39,614 nucleotides of DNA, from NCBI GenBank assembly GCA_023390555.1, contig JAEWCQ010000027.1, positions 1-39,614 on the forward strand, in the 5' to 3' direction. Under the pieces are notes generated by a model. It was not told where the DNA came from and searched no databases. It was given only the letters and a program-made list of their open reading frames with translations. Source of the stretch: Bacillota bacterium (lineage in GTDB: Bacteria; Bacillota; Clostridia; Lachnospirales; Lachnospiraceae). Both the position numbers and the translations under genes were made by a program. Within the stretch, counting starts at the first letter, position 1. Each line of letters opens with the position of its first letter. Positions 38,793-39,614 of this stretch are shown here, piece after piece.

Positions 38793-39614
38793 ATGGCAGG
38801 AATACAGCGTTTTGTCACCTATCTGTATTTATATGATGGTGACGAGAAAATGCGTAACACTGGTTTTGCAAAAGTTGAAATCCGGGGCGAACAGTGCCGG
38901 CTGGAGATTCATATTAAAAGTGCTGGACTGGTGAGTACAGCTTCTCCTATATATTTATTTGCCAGAGAAGATGAAATTATGCATGGAATTGAAGTAGGCA
39001 AAGTAAATCTGCAGGGAGGAAATGGAGACTTCAAGGCACTGCTGAAAAGTACGGAAATCGGGCATTCACCATATGGAATTGCAGATATGAAAGGGATTGT
39101 CATTTTATTAAATGACCAGTACATGTTTGCAAGTCAGTGGGATGACGGTTCCATATTAAGAGGAAGAATTCGTATATGGGAGCCGAAACTGAATCTGCCG
39201 GAAACAGAAGAACCGAAGAAAGAACAAAGAACGGAATCGCAATCGCCGCCAAACAGCGGAATGCTGAACAGAGCTGCGCAGCTGCAGAATAGTGGAACGT
39301 CAAACATGACTCCGCAGCCGCCGAACAGCGGAGTACCGAACAGGACTTCGCAGCCGCAAAATAACGGAATGCCGAACAGAGCTGCGCAGCCGCAGAATAA
39401 TGGAATGCCAAACAGAGCTGCGCAGCCGCAAGATAATGGAATGCCGAATGGGGCTCCGCAGCCGCAAAACAACGGAATGCCGAGCAGAGCTGCGCAGCCG
39501 CAAGATAATGGAATGCCGAATGGGGCTCCGCAGCCGCAAAACAACGGAATGCCGAACAGAGCTGCGCAGCCGCAAGATAATGGAATGCCGGATAGAATGC
39601 CACAGCAGCAAAAC
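38793..39614 (+). CDS. Unrecognised protein with Pro/Gln/Asn-rich 12-residue repeats (3' end outside window)
   Basis: The frame is open from ATG 38793, with GGAGGATAT before it, to the window edge (274 codons, no stop). Residues 1 to about 130 form a compact domain (MAGIQRFVTYLYLYDGDEK, GFAKVEIRGEQCRLEIHIK, YLFAREDEIMHGIEVG, FASQWDDG) that I cannot name with certainty; similar proteins may exist in Lachnospiraceae. After a Glu/Lys-rich linker, residues 154 onward consist of ten 12-residue repeats of the type NNGMPNRAAQPQ. No signal peptide is seen, so the protein starts in the cytoplasm. Antisense frames in this region are products of the repeat. Confidence 0.8.
   Translation, partial: MAGIQRFVTYLYLYDGDEKMRNTGFAKVEIRGEQCRLEIHIKSAGLVSTASPIYLFAREDEIMHGIEVGKVNLQGGNGDFKALLKSTEIGHSPYGIADMKGIVILLNDQYMFASQWDDGSILRGRIRIWEPKLNLPETEEPKKEQRTESQSPPNSGMLNRAAQLQNSGTSNMTPQPPNSGVPNRTSQPQNNGMPNRAAQPQNNGMPNRAAQPQDNGMPNGAPQPQNNGMPSRAAQPQDNGMPNGAPQPQNNGMPNRAAQPQDNGMPDRMPQQQN
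39252..39614 (+). repeat. In-frame 36-bp tandem repeats in the last gene
   Basis: Ten complete 36-base units (39252-39611) encode the 12-residue repeat; the eleventh starts at 39612 and runs off the window. The first three units are diverged (for example NSGTSNMTPQPP) and later ones are nearly identical, with two alternating variants (NRAAQPQ and NGAPQPQ). This pattern indicates recent unit duplication at the 3' side. Confidence 0.92.

Noticed and set aside
39100..39603. Long minus-strand open frames over the repeat region
   Set aside because: They mirror the 36-bp repeat, encode low-complexity Cys/Ala- or Arg-rich sequence, lack a ribosome binding site and oppose a well-supported plus-strand gene.
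39252..39614. Regular 36-bp repeats resembling a CRISPR array
   Set aside because: The units are directly adjacent with no spacers, stay in one reading frame and encode a 12-residue repeat; no cas genes are present.

Overview
This window is from a low-GC, endospore-forming Firmicute, most likely a member of the Lachnospiraceae (Clostridia). The evidence is T-box leaders on both aminoacyl-tRNA synthetase genes, a spoIID/spoIIQ pair, a rubredoxin-first ('reverse') rubrerythrin next to a PerR-type regulator, PadR/DUF1700 regulation, consensus sigma-A promoters, strong AGGAGG ribosome binding sites and several TTG starts. No phage, insertion sequence, integrase or CRISPR array was seen. Genus and species cannot be set from the sequence alone.

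Layout. Bases 1-760 hold the 3' end of a 23S rRNA gene, with no 5S gene after it, followed by tRNA-Asn, tRNA-Glu and tRNA-Cys. Bases 840-4330 hold a chemoreceptor behind a flagellar-type (sigma-28-like) promoter and a PadR/DUF1700 pair behind an operator array. A second, nearly identical tRNA-Cys lies at 4682. Next come an AraC regulator, an alpha/alpha-toroid (prenyltransferase/terpene-cyclase-like) protein, a MATE exporter and, on the minus strand, tyrS with its T-box. Bases 10227-13964 form an overlapping envelope gene cluster: a GT2 glycosyltransferase, a permuted papain-fold (YiiX/LRAT-like) protein, an MprF-type flippase and TraX, plus a small membrane protein.

Bases 14176-20744 are a complete phosphate-starvation locus (pstS-pstC-pstA-pstB-phoU, then phoP-phoR). 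Pho boxes built from TTTAC hexamers at 11-bp steps stand before pstS and before phoP. PstS appears circularly permuted. A DUF3298-type lipoprotein converges on phoR. Then come a zinc-ribbon protein, metG with a Met T-box, and tatD. On the minus strand, 26201-30234 holds a DNA-repair-linked radical SAM protein and its usual partner, separated by an EAL-CBS-GGDEF cyclic-di-GMP protein. That middle gene has its own Pho-box array of the same geometry, and an SOS-box palindrome lies upstream of the radical SAM gene.

Bases 30393-37484 carry a small conserved unknown gene, rsmA, spoIID, a metal-site-less spoIIQ, a TPR-GGDEF protein, a GIY-YIG nuclease and a DbpA-like DEAD-box helicase with an 18-bp leader hairpin. 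Bases 37598-38696 hold rubrerythrin and perR with matching Per boxes. The window ends inside an unrecognised gene with an in-frame 36-bp coding repeat.

How the parts connect: the most interesting reading is that phosphate limitation, through PhoR-PhoP, controls not only phosphate uptake but also a cyclic-di-GMP enzyme placed inside an SOS-linked repair operon. This rests on visible motif spacing and is not experimentally supported here.
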